Assembly (NCBI GenBank): GCA_002720865.1
Contig: PBIO01000013.1
Span: 44,872 to 108,871, forward strand
Direction: 5' to 3'
Origin: Halobacteriovorax sp.
Lineage (GTDB): Bacteria; Bdellovibrionota; Bacteriovoracia; Bacteriovoracales; Bacteriovoracaceae
DNA: 64,000 nt
Shown here piece after piece: positions 16,639 through 25,328 of this stretch; position 1 is the first letter of the stretch; each line of letters begins with the position of its first letter. A program made the position numbers and the translations under genes. Below the pieces are notes generated by a model that saw only the letters and a list, made by a program, of their open reading frames with translations, was not told the origin of the DNA and did not search any database.

Positions 16639-17610
16639 CTACAAAATTGATCCACTTTTTACCGTATCAAATAGATTATATAGTCTATCATCCGGCTGCC
16701 ACTCTTTTGCCTTTTGCAATGCACATGCAAAATCCAATTTTGACATTTCCCCAACATCAGAAAACTGCCCTAAATCCAACATCCGAATTCGGATACCGTA
16801 AGATGATAATTTACGTGCATATTCCTGCGTCTTCAATTTAACATCCGGATCCAGTGCCATCAGCACAGGAGTTGAATTTTTAATAATTTGTTGAAATAAC
16901 TTATAGTCTTCTGAGAAGTGTGAACCCAACAGACACGTCGCATTATCATTACATTTTGTTAGATCAAAGGGCCCTTCTACCAAAGTTAACTCAGAAGACC
17001 AGTCGATATTAATTTCGTTAAAAATAACATCTTTCTTTGGTACTTTTGCATTTAAGTACTTCATTTTTGAATCATCATCGATCGTTCTTGCAACAAAGTA
17101 ATTTAGATCCCCATCAGCATTAAAAGATGGCATTATAGCGCGGCGGCGGTACCTGCCCCTAGTGCAGGTTCCGAACCTAAAATACCATAAGTCTTTTGAT
17201 GTGAGGCCCCTATTTGACAAGTATCTAATTGTGCTCCGAACGTCGGGGTCCTTGCTCGATAGACTAGCTGCTAAAAGTACAAAATTCTCTGGAACTGATA
17301 CTAGAATTTCTTCTTCGACAATATCAATCGGTTTAAATGACTTTTTAGAAAACCTTGTTAAGTACTCAGATAAATGTCTAGGAAAATGTCTTTTTAAAAG
17401 ATATGATAAGTTTCTACCTTTAAGGTCACATACCCAACAATGATATTGATCAGTATCAACTCGGATAATCAATTTTTTCTTAGATGAATTACCATATGTG
17501 CTACATTTTGGATTTGGGCAACAAACAGACACGTTTATGCCATCATTGCCAAGCACACATGTACCAAAAACCCTACTCAAAAATGATATTTTATCGCTCG
17601 TTAAAGACAT
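16639..17610 (-). CDS. gp61: DNA primase, T4 gp61 / DnaG type
   Basis: This 323-residue primase would lay RNA primers for lagging-strand synthesis, in T4 together with the gp41 helicase (not in this window). An N-terminal zinc-binding domain is shown by Cys31-X4-Cys36 and Cys58-X2-Cys61. A Toprim-type catalytic core has the acidic motif LVEGPFD (about residue 215) and LMALDPDVK (about 255). RGRYRRRAIMPSF matches the basic patch before the core. The length fits gp61 (about 340 aa). It lies 17 bases upstream of the recombination fusion gene, in a short DNA-metabolism block. Confidence 0.88.
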   Translation of the reverse strand: MSLTSDKISFLSRVFGTCVLGNDGINVSVCCPNPKCSTYGNSSKKKLIIRVDTDQYHCWVCDLKGRNLSYLLKRHFPRHLSEYLTRFSKKSFKPIDIVEEEILVSVPENFVLLAASLSSKDPDVRSTIRYLSNRGLTSKDLWYFRFGTCTRGRYRRRAIMPSFNADGDLNYFVARTIDDDSKMKYLNAKVPKKDVIFNEINIDWSSELTLVEGPFDLTKCNDNATCLLGSHFSEDYKLFQQIIKNSTPVLMALDPDVKLKTQEYARKLSSYGIRIRMLDLGQFSDVGEMSKLDFACALQKAKEWQPDDRLYNLFDTVKSGSIL

Positions 17611-17678
17611 CTTACCTATAATATACCCACTAATGGATAAGTGTTCATTTCAGATTATCCTAGCCCATTCGAACTAAA

Positions 17679-18230
17679 CTAATCTTTTGTTAGATAACCT
17701 GCTTGAGCAATTACATATGCATCTGCGGCATCGTAGCATCCTGGTTCTAAAATTGTTTGATTCTTTCTAGGCCCTGATTTTAGTGTCTTGGTCGGCCAGT
17801 TGAAGGCTACCCGTTCAGAAACCCATGTATGTACCTGTTCCTTTGTAGGAGCCCCACCCTTAGACTTGCGGACAATCTTTAGGCCAACTAGCTTCCTTGC
17901 CGCGTTGACATTAATATATTCTGGTTCAAAATCAAATTGTTGTTGTACTAAATAACCCACTATCCCATTAAACCTGGCCAATGTTAGCAGGGTCTTTGCA
18001 GAAGATAAACCAGGTCGAAATGCTTGAAGGTTCTCCTCAATATAGGTTTTAGTTATATTATACGGCGCGGCTATAATAGACAGATGTTCTGATGCTTCTT
18101 GTGCCTTCTTAAAGAGGCCTATATGTTTAGACAGTGGTATATACCCCATCGCAACTAGTTGGCCCTTAGGGCCTAATACACACCACCCAATACATGATGT
18201 TGATATATCAAGGCCTAAAATATTATCCAC
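17679..18230 (-). CDS. RuvC-like Holliday junction resolvase
   Basis: This 183-residue RNase-H-fold endonuclease probably cuts branched recombination intermediates before packaging. Acidic catalytic residues are in the expected order: Asp8 in ILGLDIST, Glu65/Glu66 in TYIEEN, and Asp167/Asp170 in CYDAADAYVIA. The domain and length match RuvC-family proteins (about 170 aa). In T4 the unrelated endonuclease VII (gp49) does this job, so this is a functional replacement. The start is GTG at 18230, overlapping the stop of the upstream 1023-aa gene. AGGT lies about 10 bases upstream. Confidence 0.85.
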   Translation of the reverse strand: MDNILGLDISTSCIGWCVLGPKGQLVAMGYIPLSKHIGLFKKAQEASEHLSIIAAPYNITKTYIEENLQAFRPGLSSAKTLLTLARFNGIVGYLVQQQFDFEPEYINVNAARKLVGLKIVRKSKGGAPTKEQVHTWVSERVAFNWPTKTLKSGPRKNQTILEPGCYDAADAYVIAQAGYLTKD

Positions 18231-21200
18231 TAAAAATCTACCTTGACACGAAACACATACCCATCACTGTTTCTCTTAATAATAGGTCTAGCTAGGTTTG
18301 TTCTGGCTACAACATTCAAGTTTTCATCATGAAAATTTAAACCGGTGATATAAACAAACTCTGATTCATTTTCACTGGCAAAATTTGATGCATATAATTT
18401 TTCAAACTGAGGGTTGGAGGAAGAGTTTATTGTCCCTGCATCACAGGGAACATGGATCTCCATGATATGAATGTTTTGATCTCCTGCCATCTTTACCTCA
18501 AACTGTTCCTTACCATAATATGGTATAACTGGAGATTTTATAACAGATATTCCTTCTTCATAAATTATACTACCTGCATCTGCCCACTTAGCGTGGGGTG
18601 TTTTAGCATCAGCACGATAAAGACCACCAATCCCATTATCACGCATTCGAATTCTTACCTTACCATCAGAACCGGTAACATCAGAATCATATATTTCGTA
18701 CGTGTTTGGTTGAATCGCATTTCCATAAAATAAGTTTGATGCATCAAAAAACACAACTTCGTTCGACGACCCATCCCTAGTTCTCTGAAAAATTGTCAAA
18801 ACAGAACCTGGTGCAATACCAGGATTTTCTGGAGAAGCACCCATAATTGCAGCCATGGTTCCAGATGCCTCTTCTGGTGTCCCTTCACCCAAGCTATCAA
18901 CCTGAATAAGGCCTGGGTATAACGTTTCTTCAGGAATTAGGTTCGTCAAAGAAATCTTACTATAGTCTAAACTACCAAAATCGTTCGTATATTTCTCCGT
19001 TTCAGAACCAGAAACAGGGTGGGTTGTTATTGAGCCAGAACTTAATAACCGAAACCCGGGAAAAAATAGACCGTTGTCACAAGGAAGTACAGTTAAATTA
19101 CGCTTTCTAATTGATGACGTCGCAAACAAATACTCATTCGCCTCAAGGGGAGTTTGCACCTGGACGTCTATCCTAGATGCAGTTAGATTTAGTAACCTCG
19201 GATAATCTTTTCTAACAAATTCTCTACAAAAATTCTCTAAATTTAATAAATGACCACCTACACCAAATGACATAGCAACATTAAATGGGTCATCCGTTGT
19301 TGTCGTCATATTTTGGAAAGGTGTTAATAAAACATCTCTTTCACGCGTTTCCTTAACAAAAAACGGAGGAACATAAAATAATAGACCATCACCCTGATTA
19401 ATTGAAGATATTCCATACATCGATGATGTTACAACTTGTTCTAATGATCGATAATGATCCCATACCTTCAAATCATGAACTTCTGCATTTAAGGGATGAT
19501 TAAAAGCGTATGTTCCATGTTCTAATGCATCTAAACCAGAACCTACATTATCGCCATAAATTAGGCCCTCGGAGACTGATGTGGCTGAATCAAAGAAGCC
19601 ACCAATATAGTGCTGGTTTGGCATCGCTGTCACATCTAGGTTATTTCTACCCTCATAAAAATTACCTATGAATACAGCACTAGGGTCACCTAGCTCCTCA
19701 TCGAGATGTGTTATATGATTATCAAATTCCTGAGGAATTACTGAACCTGATTGGATTACAAACTCAGAATCAACTTTACCATCGATTACAAATGATCCGG
19801 TCCCGTTATTTACTGCATCGGTACCCCAGCGGATGGCAACATGATGCCAGTGATCCCTCTTTAATGAATTATCAGAAGATGCGAATATCAGGTCAGTAGG
19901 TGTCCCTTCACCTGTCATTGGATCATAGGGTTCAACCCCACCATACCCTGCAGTTATTAAATGCTCATTATTCTCTATAATATTTCCTGATCCATCATAA
20001 AGCGGAATTGTAGACGGAGGAACTTCGGCCGATGAGCTGAGTTGTAACATTATCCTGAATCCGTCTAGTTCTTCATCATAATTGCTCGTTGAGCTACCAG
20101 ACACTAATGAAACTGTATAGCTGGATGACATATGGAAAATTGTCCCAGCTTTAAATTCAGGATATATAGGGCCGCCGAAGTCAAATCCTGAGTATAGTAT
20201 AGCTTCTGATGGTAGGCCCAGATTTGTGTCACCTGGATCTATGGTAACATTACCGGCTGGGCCCAAGATATTTTGGGTTAAATGTATAACATTACCAATT
20301 CGATTGACAGTAATTGTATTAGTGCCCATGTTACCATGGCCATTCACACTATTTATAGCTATTTCTACTTGTTCAGCAACATCGGTACAAGGCGGGAAAG
20401 CGCCTAAGGTGCCAATACCAATAAGGACACCGGAAGCTGTAACATTACCAGTTGCAGACCAATGTACATCTTTATCAAAGTAATATACAATGCTGGTGCC
20501 ATTAGAGTCTGTAATCGTGAACCCGTCCTCAGCTGGAACATCTGTGTCTAAGTCAGCAGCAACGGCCTGGCCGCCGCCATCATCAAAGATTGTGATTGTT
20601 GCAACAGCGGCAGTATTAGGTTCTTCATCACGGATATAATACCTGGGATTAATATAAAAGTCAAATGTGAATCCCTCAGGAGGACTGTAGGGGATTACCT
20701 TTGGAACTTCCGTTGTAATTGCAGCTGCCGGATATATTAGCACAGAATCTGATGGGACGTTGGATGCCGTAAAAAAGTTTAAGCTATGATAGTTTGTCGT
20801 AGCCCAATGTAGCGAAGGGTACATACTTCTATAATATGGAAATAATATTTGCCTCGTAACATTTTTTCGGCTAGTGTCACTAGTAAATCTTACAGAAGGT
20901 TCAAACCTTAATACTTCTACTACTTTCTTTTTTCTTTCACTTGGCCCTGAGCTGTTTATTGATACGGGTGTTGTAGGAATACCAGTGTTCGGGTCTAGAG
21001 AGCCCATGTAATTATTTATAGAGCCAAAAATATCTGTTACGCCCAAGTCTGATGCAGATATGACTAACTCACTTCTTATAGATTCTAAATTTTCATCCTC
21101 AAATATAGATGCAGCGTCGCTAAATGCGCGCAGTTTTTGGGCCTCTTTCTCTATAGGCGAACGTTGGGCAAAAACATGTACAGTACCTGTCATCCCAGAT

Positions 21201-21301
21201 GGTTGACTGCTCTCTACTGATGCAGATACAAATTCCCTTCTAGGATGAGTTGTTAATGATAGGTTTTCAAAATGATCTTTTGTTAGCTCAAATATAGCCA
21301 T
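18230..21301 (-). CDS. Large tail/fibre-type virion protein with LamG-like domain
   Basis: This 1023-residue, beta-rich, Ser/Thr/Gly-rich protein has a distinctive N-terminus (SLTTHPRREFVSASVESSQP, then GTVHVFAQRSPIEKE). Residues about 225-375 contain a beta domain seen again in the 2361-aa protein (FTITDSNGTSIVYYFD, IAINSV, GPAGNVTI). A LamG/concanavalin-like sandwich spans about 375-620 (WHHVAIRWG, then FVIDGKVD and VHDLKVWDHYR). The C-terminal 45 residues share a motif with the next gene product. No enzyme motif is seen. A host- or glycan-binding role in the tail or baseplate periphery is inferred. AGGTG precedes the ATG. Confidence 0.75.
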   Translation of the reverse strand: MAIFELTKDHFENLSLTTHPRREFVSASVESSQPSGMTGTVHVFAQRSPIEKEAQKLRAFSDAASIFEDENLESIRSELVISASDLGVTDIFGSINNYMGSLDPNTGIPTTPVSINSSGPSERKKKVVEVLRFEPSVRFTSDTSRKNVTRQILFPYYRSMYPSLHWATTNYHSLNFFTASNVPSDSVLIYPAAAITTEVPKVIPYSPPEGFTFDFYINPRYYIRDEEPNTAAVATITIFDDGGGQAVAADLDTDVPAEDGFTITDSNGTSIVYYFDKDVHWSATGNVTASGVLIGIGTLGAFPPCTDVAEQVEIAINSVNGHGNMGTNTITVNRIGNVIHLTQNILGPAGNVTIDPGDTNLGLPSEAILYSGFDFGGPIYPEFKAGTIFHMSSSYTVSLVSGSSTSNYDEELDGFRIMLQLSSSAEVPPSTIPLYDGSGNIIENNEHLITAGYGGVEPYDPMTGEGTPTDLIFASSDNSLKRDHWHHVAIRWGTDAVNNGTGSFVIDGKVDSEFVIQSGSVIPQEFDNHITHLDEELGDPSAVFIGNFYEGRNNLDVTAMPNQHYIGGFFDSATSVSEGLIYGDNVGSGLDALEHGTYAFNHPLNAEVHDLKVWDHYRSLEQVVTSSMYGISSINQGDGLLFYVPPFFVKETRERDVLLTPFQNMTTTTDDPFNVAMSFGVGGHLLNLENFCREFVRKDYPRLLNLTASRIDVQVQTPLEANEYLFATSSIRKRNLTVLPCDNGLFFPGFRLLSSGSITTHPVSGSETEKYTNDFGSLDYSKISLTNLIPEETLYPGLIQVDSLGEGTPEEASGTMAAIMGASPENPGIAPGSVLTIFQRTRDGSSNEVVFFDASNLFYGNAIQPNTYEIYDSDVTGSDGKVRIRMRDNGIGGLYRADAKTPHAKWADAGSIIYEEGISVIKSPVIPYYGKEQFEVKMAGDQNIHIMEIHVPCDAGTINSSSNPQFEKLYASNFASENESEFVYITGLNFHDENLNVVARTNLARPIIKRNSDGYVFRVKVDF

Positions 21302-21324
21302 ATGATTTCACCTGGTTTATTATC

Positions 21325-21369
21325 TTTCAAACTATTAGTTAAGTTAATTTTCAAACTATAACTATTAGT
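21325..21369. repeat. Short direct repeats in the gap before the 1023-aa gene
   Basis: TTTCAAACTAT occurs at 21325-21335 and 21349-21359. AACTATTAGT occurs at 21330-21339 and 21360-21369. They lie in the 106-base gap 21302-21407, which holds no gene. On the minus strand they precede the 1023-aa gene by 25-70 bases. A regulatory or recombination origin is possible; no promoter could be fitted convincingly. Confidence 0.4.
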
Positions 21370-21407
21370 CTCTTGTATACCATTATGCATGATACACATA
21401 CCAACCA

Positions 21408-22742
21408 CTAGAAATCAAGTCTAACTCGGACGGTTATATCCTTTTCATCATTTTTTTCAATTGGGCGGGACATCTTCGCAACAGCTAAAAGATTATCATT
21501 CGCATCATATAGACCCACGGTAGTTGGAAATGTAAATGATCTTTGCACATCCTCCTGACCTTCATCAATTACTGTGATTCTGTTGTCATCGTCCGTATAG
21601 GTTGGGTTGGCGGAATAATTAAACTCATCAGCAGTAGCCCTGCAAAATATTAGCGTAGAATTAATATTTGTAATATTTTGAAATGTTGCTGCAGTAAGTG
21701 TACCAGATTGAAATCTGCAAGATGCAAGGTGATCTACAATATTATCAATTGAGCCTGATATCATGAAATCTGGATAAAATGTGGGTGGCCCTAGGGCTGC
21801 ACGCCAATCACCCATTTCTTCCTTACTACCCATTACAATACTGCCACCGGGACAATCATCGACAGTATCCAGATCAGAGTCATAATCACCCTGGCGCATT
21901 GCATGAATTCTTCCCAGGCATGGTTGTTTAGGGGCCCAGATTTTATTTAGATCTAGAACAGCTATTCCTGCATCATAGAACATTAGGCCGACCGTGGTCT
22001 CTGTATCGCTGGCGTCAACGATGTCCGCGACCTCACCACCGAATGTAACACGTTTTGCAGTTGCAGATCCGATGTCAGTATAGATTTGTACGCTACCTGT
22101 TGATGTAGTATGGATATTATCATGTACATCTGTCATGGGGTTCATGGCGTCCAGACCAGTGGCAGCTTCGCCGTTGGCAACGCCCCCATAGTCAGGGTTA
22201 AGGTATGTATTACCAGCTAGAGTACCTGATTGATAGAAACGAAGTGCAAACGTCTCCCGTTTGATTTTGTCTCTTGCAAATAGACGTTTAAATGACAGAA
22301 ACATTGCTGCATCAATTTCTGCTGTTTCATCTTTATTGCCAAAAGGAGTAGTAAATGCTGCATCTGCATCACCCAAAAGTGTTTGGGCAAATTGTTTATA
22401 GTTGTATGTCTTTTCTCTCATCATAAGACTTTGAGATGTATAAAGCCTTTTATTTGATGAGTCAAGGCCGGTAGAAGCAGCAAGGACGGCTGGGCCCTCT
22501 GGCTTAAGGCCTACCGTCATATCGAAAATTGCATTTGAACTTTGCAAAGTAAAGTCTTGATCATAAACAGTCTGAAACAAGGAAGATGTAACACCCGGGC
22601 CGATACCACCCGTCACGAATACTTCATAATGTTTTCTAGTTACAGATCCAGAAACATCTTCTTGAATGATATCAACTAGTTGATTTAATGCTGACCTGCT
22701 AGTTTTTATATCAGCTGCTGAAATTTCTTTAAACGTTGCCAT
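21408..22742 (-). CDS. Tail-associated virion protein
   Basis: This 444-residue protein of mixed helix and strand begins MATFKEISAADIKTSRSALN and continues with LVDIIQEDVSGS. Its end (VGLYDANDNLLAVAKMSRPI, then ITVRVRLDF) resembles the end of the 1023-aa protein encoded just downstream, including an upstream NYSANPTY-type motif. The shared C-terminal domain suggests both attach to the same part of the tail. There is no catalytic motif or signal peptide. It sits in the tail gene block, 12 bases from its upstream neighbour. AAGGGA precedes the ATG. Tail sheath was considered, but length and motifs do not support it. Confidence 0.7.
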   Translation of the reverse strand: MATFKEISAADIKTSRSALNQLVDIIQEDVSGSVTRKHYEVFVTGGIGPGVTSSLFQTVYDQDFTLQSSNAIFDMTVGLKPEGPAVLAASTGLDSSNKRLYTSQSLMMREKTYNYKQFAQTLLGDADAAFTTPFGNKDETAEIDAAMFLSFKRLFARDKIKRETFALRFYQSGTLAGNTYLNPDYGGVANGEAATGLDAMNPMTDVHDNIHTTSTGSVQIYTDIGSATAKRVTFGGEVADIVDASDTETTVGLMFYDAGIAVLDLNKIWAPKQPCLGRIHAMRQGDYDSDLDTVDDCPGGSIVMGSKEEMGDWRAALGPPTFYPDFMISGSIDNIVDHLASCRFQSGTLTAATFQNITNINSTLIFCRATADEFNYSANPTYTDDDNRITVIDEGQEDVQRSFTFPTTVGLYDANDNLLAVAKMSRPIEKNDEKDITVRVRLDF

Positions 22743-22754
22743 TTATATTCCCTT

Positions 22755-23465
22755 TTATCTAGATATCTGAACTTCGAATTCTTTTGTTGCACCAGATTGT
22801 ACACCTACAATGCCTACAACGGATGATATCACCGTTTTATCCCCAGCATTCCCGTACACATCAAACTGTGCATCTGTTATTGATTTGGTCTCAATCTCAA
22901 GTTTTAATTGGGACCCCCCAAGTGCAGTTATACTAGCATCCCGGGGAATGATATATGTTGCAATATTATTACTATCAACGTTATCAGGGGTCTCAGACTT
23001 CATTTGTAAAAACATATGTGGGAGTTTAGCTATAAATGCTTGATCTCGAAGCTCAACATCAATCGAGCTTTCGTTAATAATACTCTGGGTTATTGTAACC
23101 GTTCTTGAGGAGCCGGATCCTGATCTGCTCATATCCAATGTAGAACTTGTAGAATCTAGGCCGTCTCCCCTGAGTGATAATGACGGAAGCCGAAGAAGGT
23201 TTGGGTTTGATATACTAACTAACTTATGTTTAAGTGCTAAATTTCCAATGGTTTGAGCTTCAAAAACCGGAGTATTTTTCTCAATCTTCTCTTTTCCTAC
23301 AGTTCTACCGAACTTTCTTATTACTTCATAATCAACTTCATCATCACCTAAGGCAAATTTTACAATAGAAAATGATCCGTCGTTTCGTGCTAAAAATGCT
23401 CGACCAACGTCAGTTAGTACAGCATCAATTATAATATTGTTAGTTGAATGATCTAAAAAACCCAT
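22755..23465 (-). CDS. Tail/baseplate protein with shared N-terminal motif
   Basis: This 236-residue protein has the N-terminal pattern MGFLDHSTNNIIIDAVLTDVGR, then FLARNDGSFSIVKFALGDDEVDY. A related pattern occurs at the start of the 317-aa protein at 32424-33377. The rest is beta-rich, with Ser/Thr-rich strands. A shared N-terminus with varied C-termini is typical of parts that dock to one baseplate site. GAAGGAGT lies before the ATG. The function is inferred as a small fibre or baseplate component. Confidence 0.7.
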   Translation of the reverse strand: MGFLDHSTNNIIIDAVLTDVGRAFLARNDGSFSIVKFALGDDEVDYEVIRKFGRTVGKEKIEKNTPVFEAQTIGNLALKHKLVSISNPNLLRLPSLSLRGDGLDSTSSTLDMSRSGSGSSRTVTITQSIINESSIDVELRDQAFIAKLPHMFLQMKSETPDNVDSNNIATYIIPRDASITALGGSQLKLEIETKSITDAQFDVYGNAGDKTVISSVVGIVGVQSGATKEFEVQISR

Positions 23466-23492
23466 TTATATACTCCTTCGATAAATATATTG

Positions 23493-25328
23493 TCATTTTC
23501 CTGTCCGTAAATCTTTAACATCAATACTGACTATTTGGCTCTTTTGCCGGTCTGTATTTATAACTTGCAATTTGTAACGCCCTTCTGTGTCCTTTGTGCT
23601 TACTGACAGTAGCCCAAGATCATGATCCTGTTCATCTACAATTGATAAGTATTCCGGATCAAAGAATATGCTACATTTTTGGTGGCCACTATCTGTTATT
23701 GAATCAGATGTTAGGCTGACATCCCCTATGCCAAGATTTGAATTCTGGATAAGATAAAAATTTGGATATGGCTTGGGAGCCCCTTCGGGGGATATCATTT
23801 TCTTTACCAGTCGGTTTGTATTGACATCAAATGTTACAAGAAATTGTTGCGAATAGTTTGAGCTAAAGTCATGTGCATCTATACTACATAAGGTATATAT
23901 GTATTCTGACTCTTTTGTAAATTCATAATCAACATATATTGTGGATGGCTCGTCCATTTCATGAACCCTTGATGACCTCGGCGTTTCTTTTCTTGGGTCA
24001 GGTATTTCGCTATCGTCAAAATCATATTCTGCTAATAGTTCATATGGATCGTTTACTGTCATTCGGCGAAAAACCTGAAATCTTTTTACATCGCGGGTTG
24101 AAGTAACAGGAAAACTCCACATCATCATCATTTTTTTGTCTCTATAATCCCATATAAAATCTAGATCCTGGGGAGGAGGGGGAGGATTATATTCCCTACA
24201 AACAACATGAGATGATGGGCTCGGCCTAGATGAAATTAAGCCAGTTGTAATATATGCCTGGCCGGTTTCTTCATTTAGGGCTTGAAATTGTACCATCGCG
24301 ATTGCCCTAATAGAGTATCGATATGCCGAACCATATTTTACTTTTGAATCAAGGGCTGATGAAACTGATGAGGCTGCAATTATAATCGGTCGGTGGCGGC
24401 GAACTCTTCGATCTGATGTATATTCTATTTTGTCTACCAGGTATCCAATAATCTTAACAGCATTTTTATACGTGCCGGCGCTAACAGGCTTTGTCATAAT
24501 TGGCCGGAAGTTAGGTATAAATTCGTAGTCAGATATTACACCTGGATTACTTTGCAATCTTGCAGTCCGTTGTAGGTCTAGTGACTGTTTTGCCAAATTT
24601 GACAATTCACCAGCAAAAGGATTTGCAGGATCCATTATAGATTTCTTTAATATAGATCCTAAAAACTTATCATTAAACTGTGAATAATGATTAACATTTG
24701 CCAGCTCCCTAGACCATGATGACCGATATCGACGCCTCTGGCGTGTCCTAGTGGAGTATGAGTATACCCCTTGATCTGCTAGCTTTCCGGAAACTTTCAT
24801 TATCCAGTTTCCGGCAACCCTCGAGGATGTTACACTGTTTAATAGCTTTGCAACATCTGCCCTTGAGTCCGGTAAGTCTTTTTTCTTTCCCTTTGTCTCA
24901 GACTGTGATCTTACTGCCACTGCCAAACCCATACTTCTAGAGGCCTTAGTTTCGATCTCCCTATCTTGAAGATTTAAAGAGGAATATCCCCTTGTTGCAA
25001 CATCAGTTTCACTCTGGATTCTCCACATGTTTTTATGCAAAAGGCGGTGAACGTTTGAAGCGGTTGATATGTCAACTGCAAATTCATTATCAACAGACAC
25101 ATTGGATCTTACGTCAACAGTCTCAAACATTAACCTAACATATCTGGGAACCTTTCTAGAAATTAATACTTCATTATTTTCATCGTATACGCCGAAAGCA
25201 ACGGTGTTACCCCTATCATTTGTCTTTTCATCTTTTTCAAAAAAATTATATTGAAATTCTGTTCTAAACTTTCGTACTTCCGGAACGTCTAAAACAGTCA
25301 TAATTTTTGAAGGATATGATATTGTCAT
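23493..25328 (-). CDS. Baseplate/tail protein with fibronectin-like domain
   Basis: This 611-residue protein starts with a region that is not recognised. Near residues 380-500 is a segment resembling a fibronectin type III fold: DLDFIWDYRDKKMMMMWSFP, then VKRFQVFRR and YIYTLCSIDAHDFSSNYSQQ. It is part of a run of three overlapping genes (TAATG at 25328) that probably build one structure. Such domains in phages are usually on tail surface proteins. No enzymatic residues are evident. Confidence 0.7.
   Translation of the reverse strand: MTISYPSKIMTVLDVPEVRKFRTEFQYNFFEKDEKTNDRGNTVAFGVYDENNEVLISRKVPRYVRLMFETVDVRSNVSVDNEFAVDISTASNVHRLLHKNMWRIQSETDVATRGYSSLNLQDREIETKASRSMGLAVAVRSQSETKGKKKDLPDSRADVAKLLNSVTSSRVAGNWIMKVSGKLADQGVYSYSTRTRQRRRYRSSWSRELANVNHYSQFNDKFLGSILKKSIMDPANPFAGELSNLAKQSLDLQRTARLQSNPGVISDYEFIPNFRPIMTKPVSAGTYKNAVKIIGYLVDKIEYTSDRRVRRHRPIIIAASSVSSALDSKVKYGSAYRYSIRAIAMVQFQALNEETGQAYITTGLISSRPSPSSHVVCREYNPPPPPQDLDFIWDYRDKKMMMMWSFPVTSTRDVKRFQVFRRMTVNDPYELLAEYDFDDSEIPDPRKETPRSSRVHEMDEPSTIYVDYEFTKESEYIYTLCSIDAHDFSSNYSQQFLVTFDVNTNRLVKKMISPEGAPKPYPNFYLIQNSNLGIGDVSLTSDSITDSGHQKCSIFFDPEYLSIVDEQDHDLGLLSVSTKDTEGRYKLQVINTDRQKSQIVSIDVKDLRTGK

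Noticed and set aside
21408..22742. Tail sheath protein
   Set aside because: The length (444 aa) and motifs do not match gp18, and the C-terminus instead matches the neighbouring 1023-aa tail protein.
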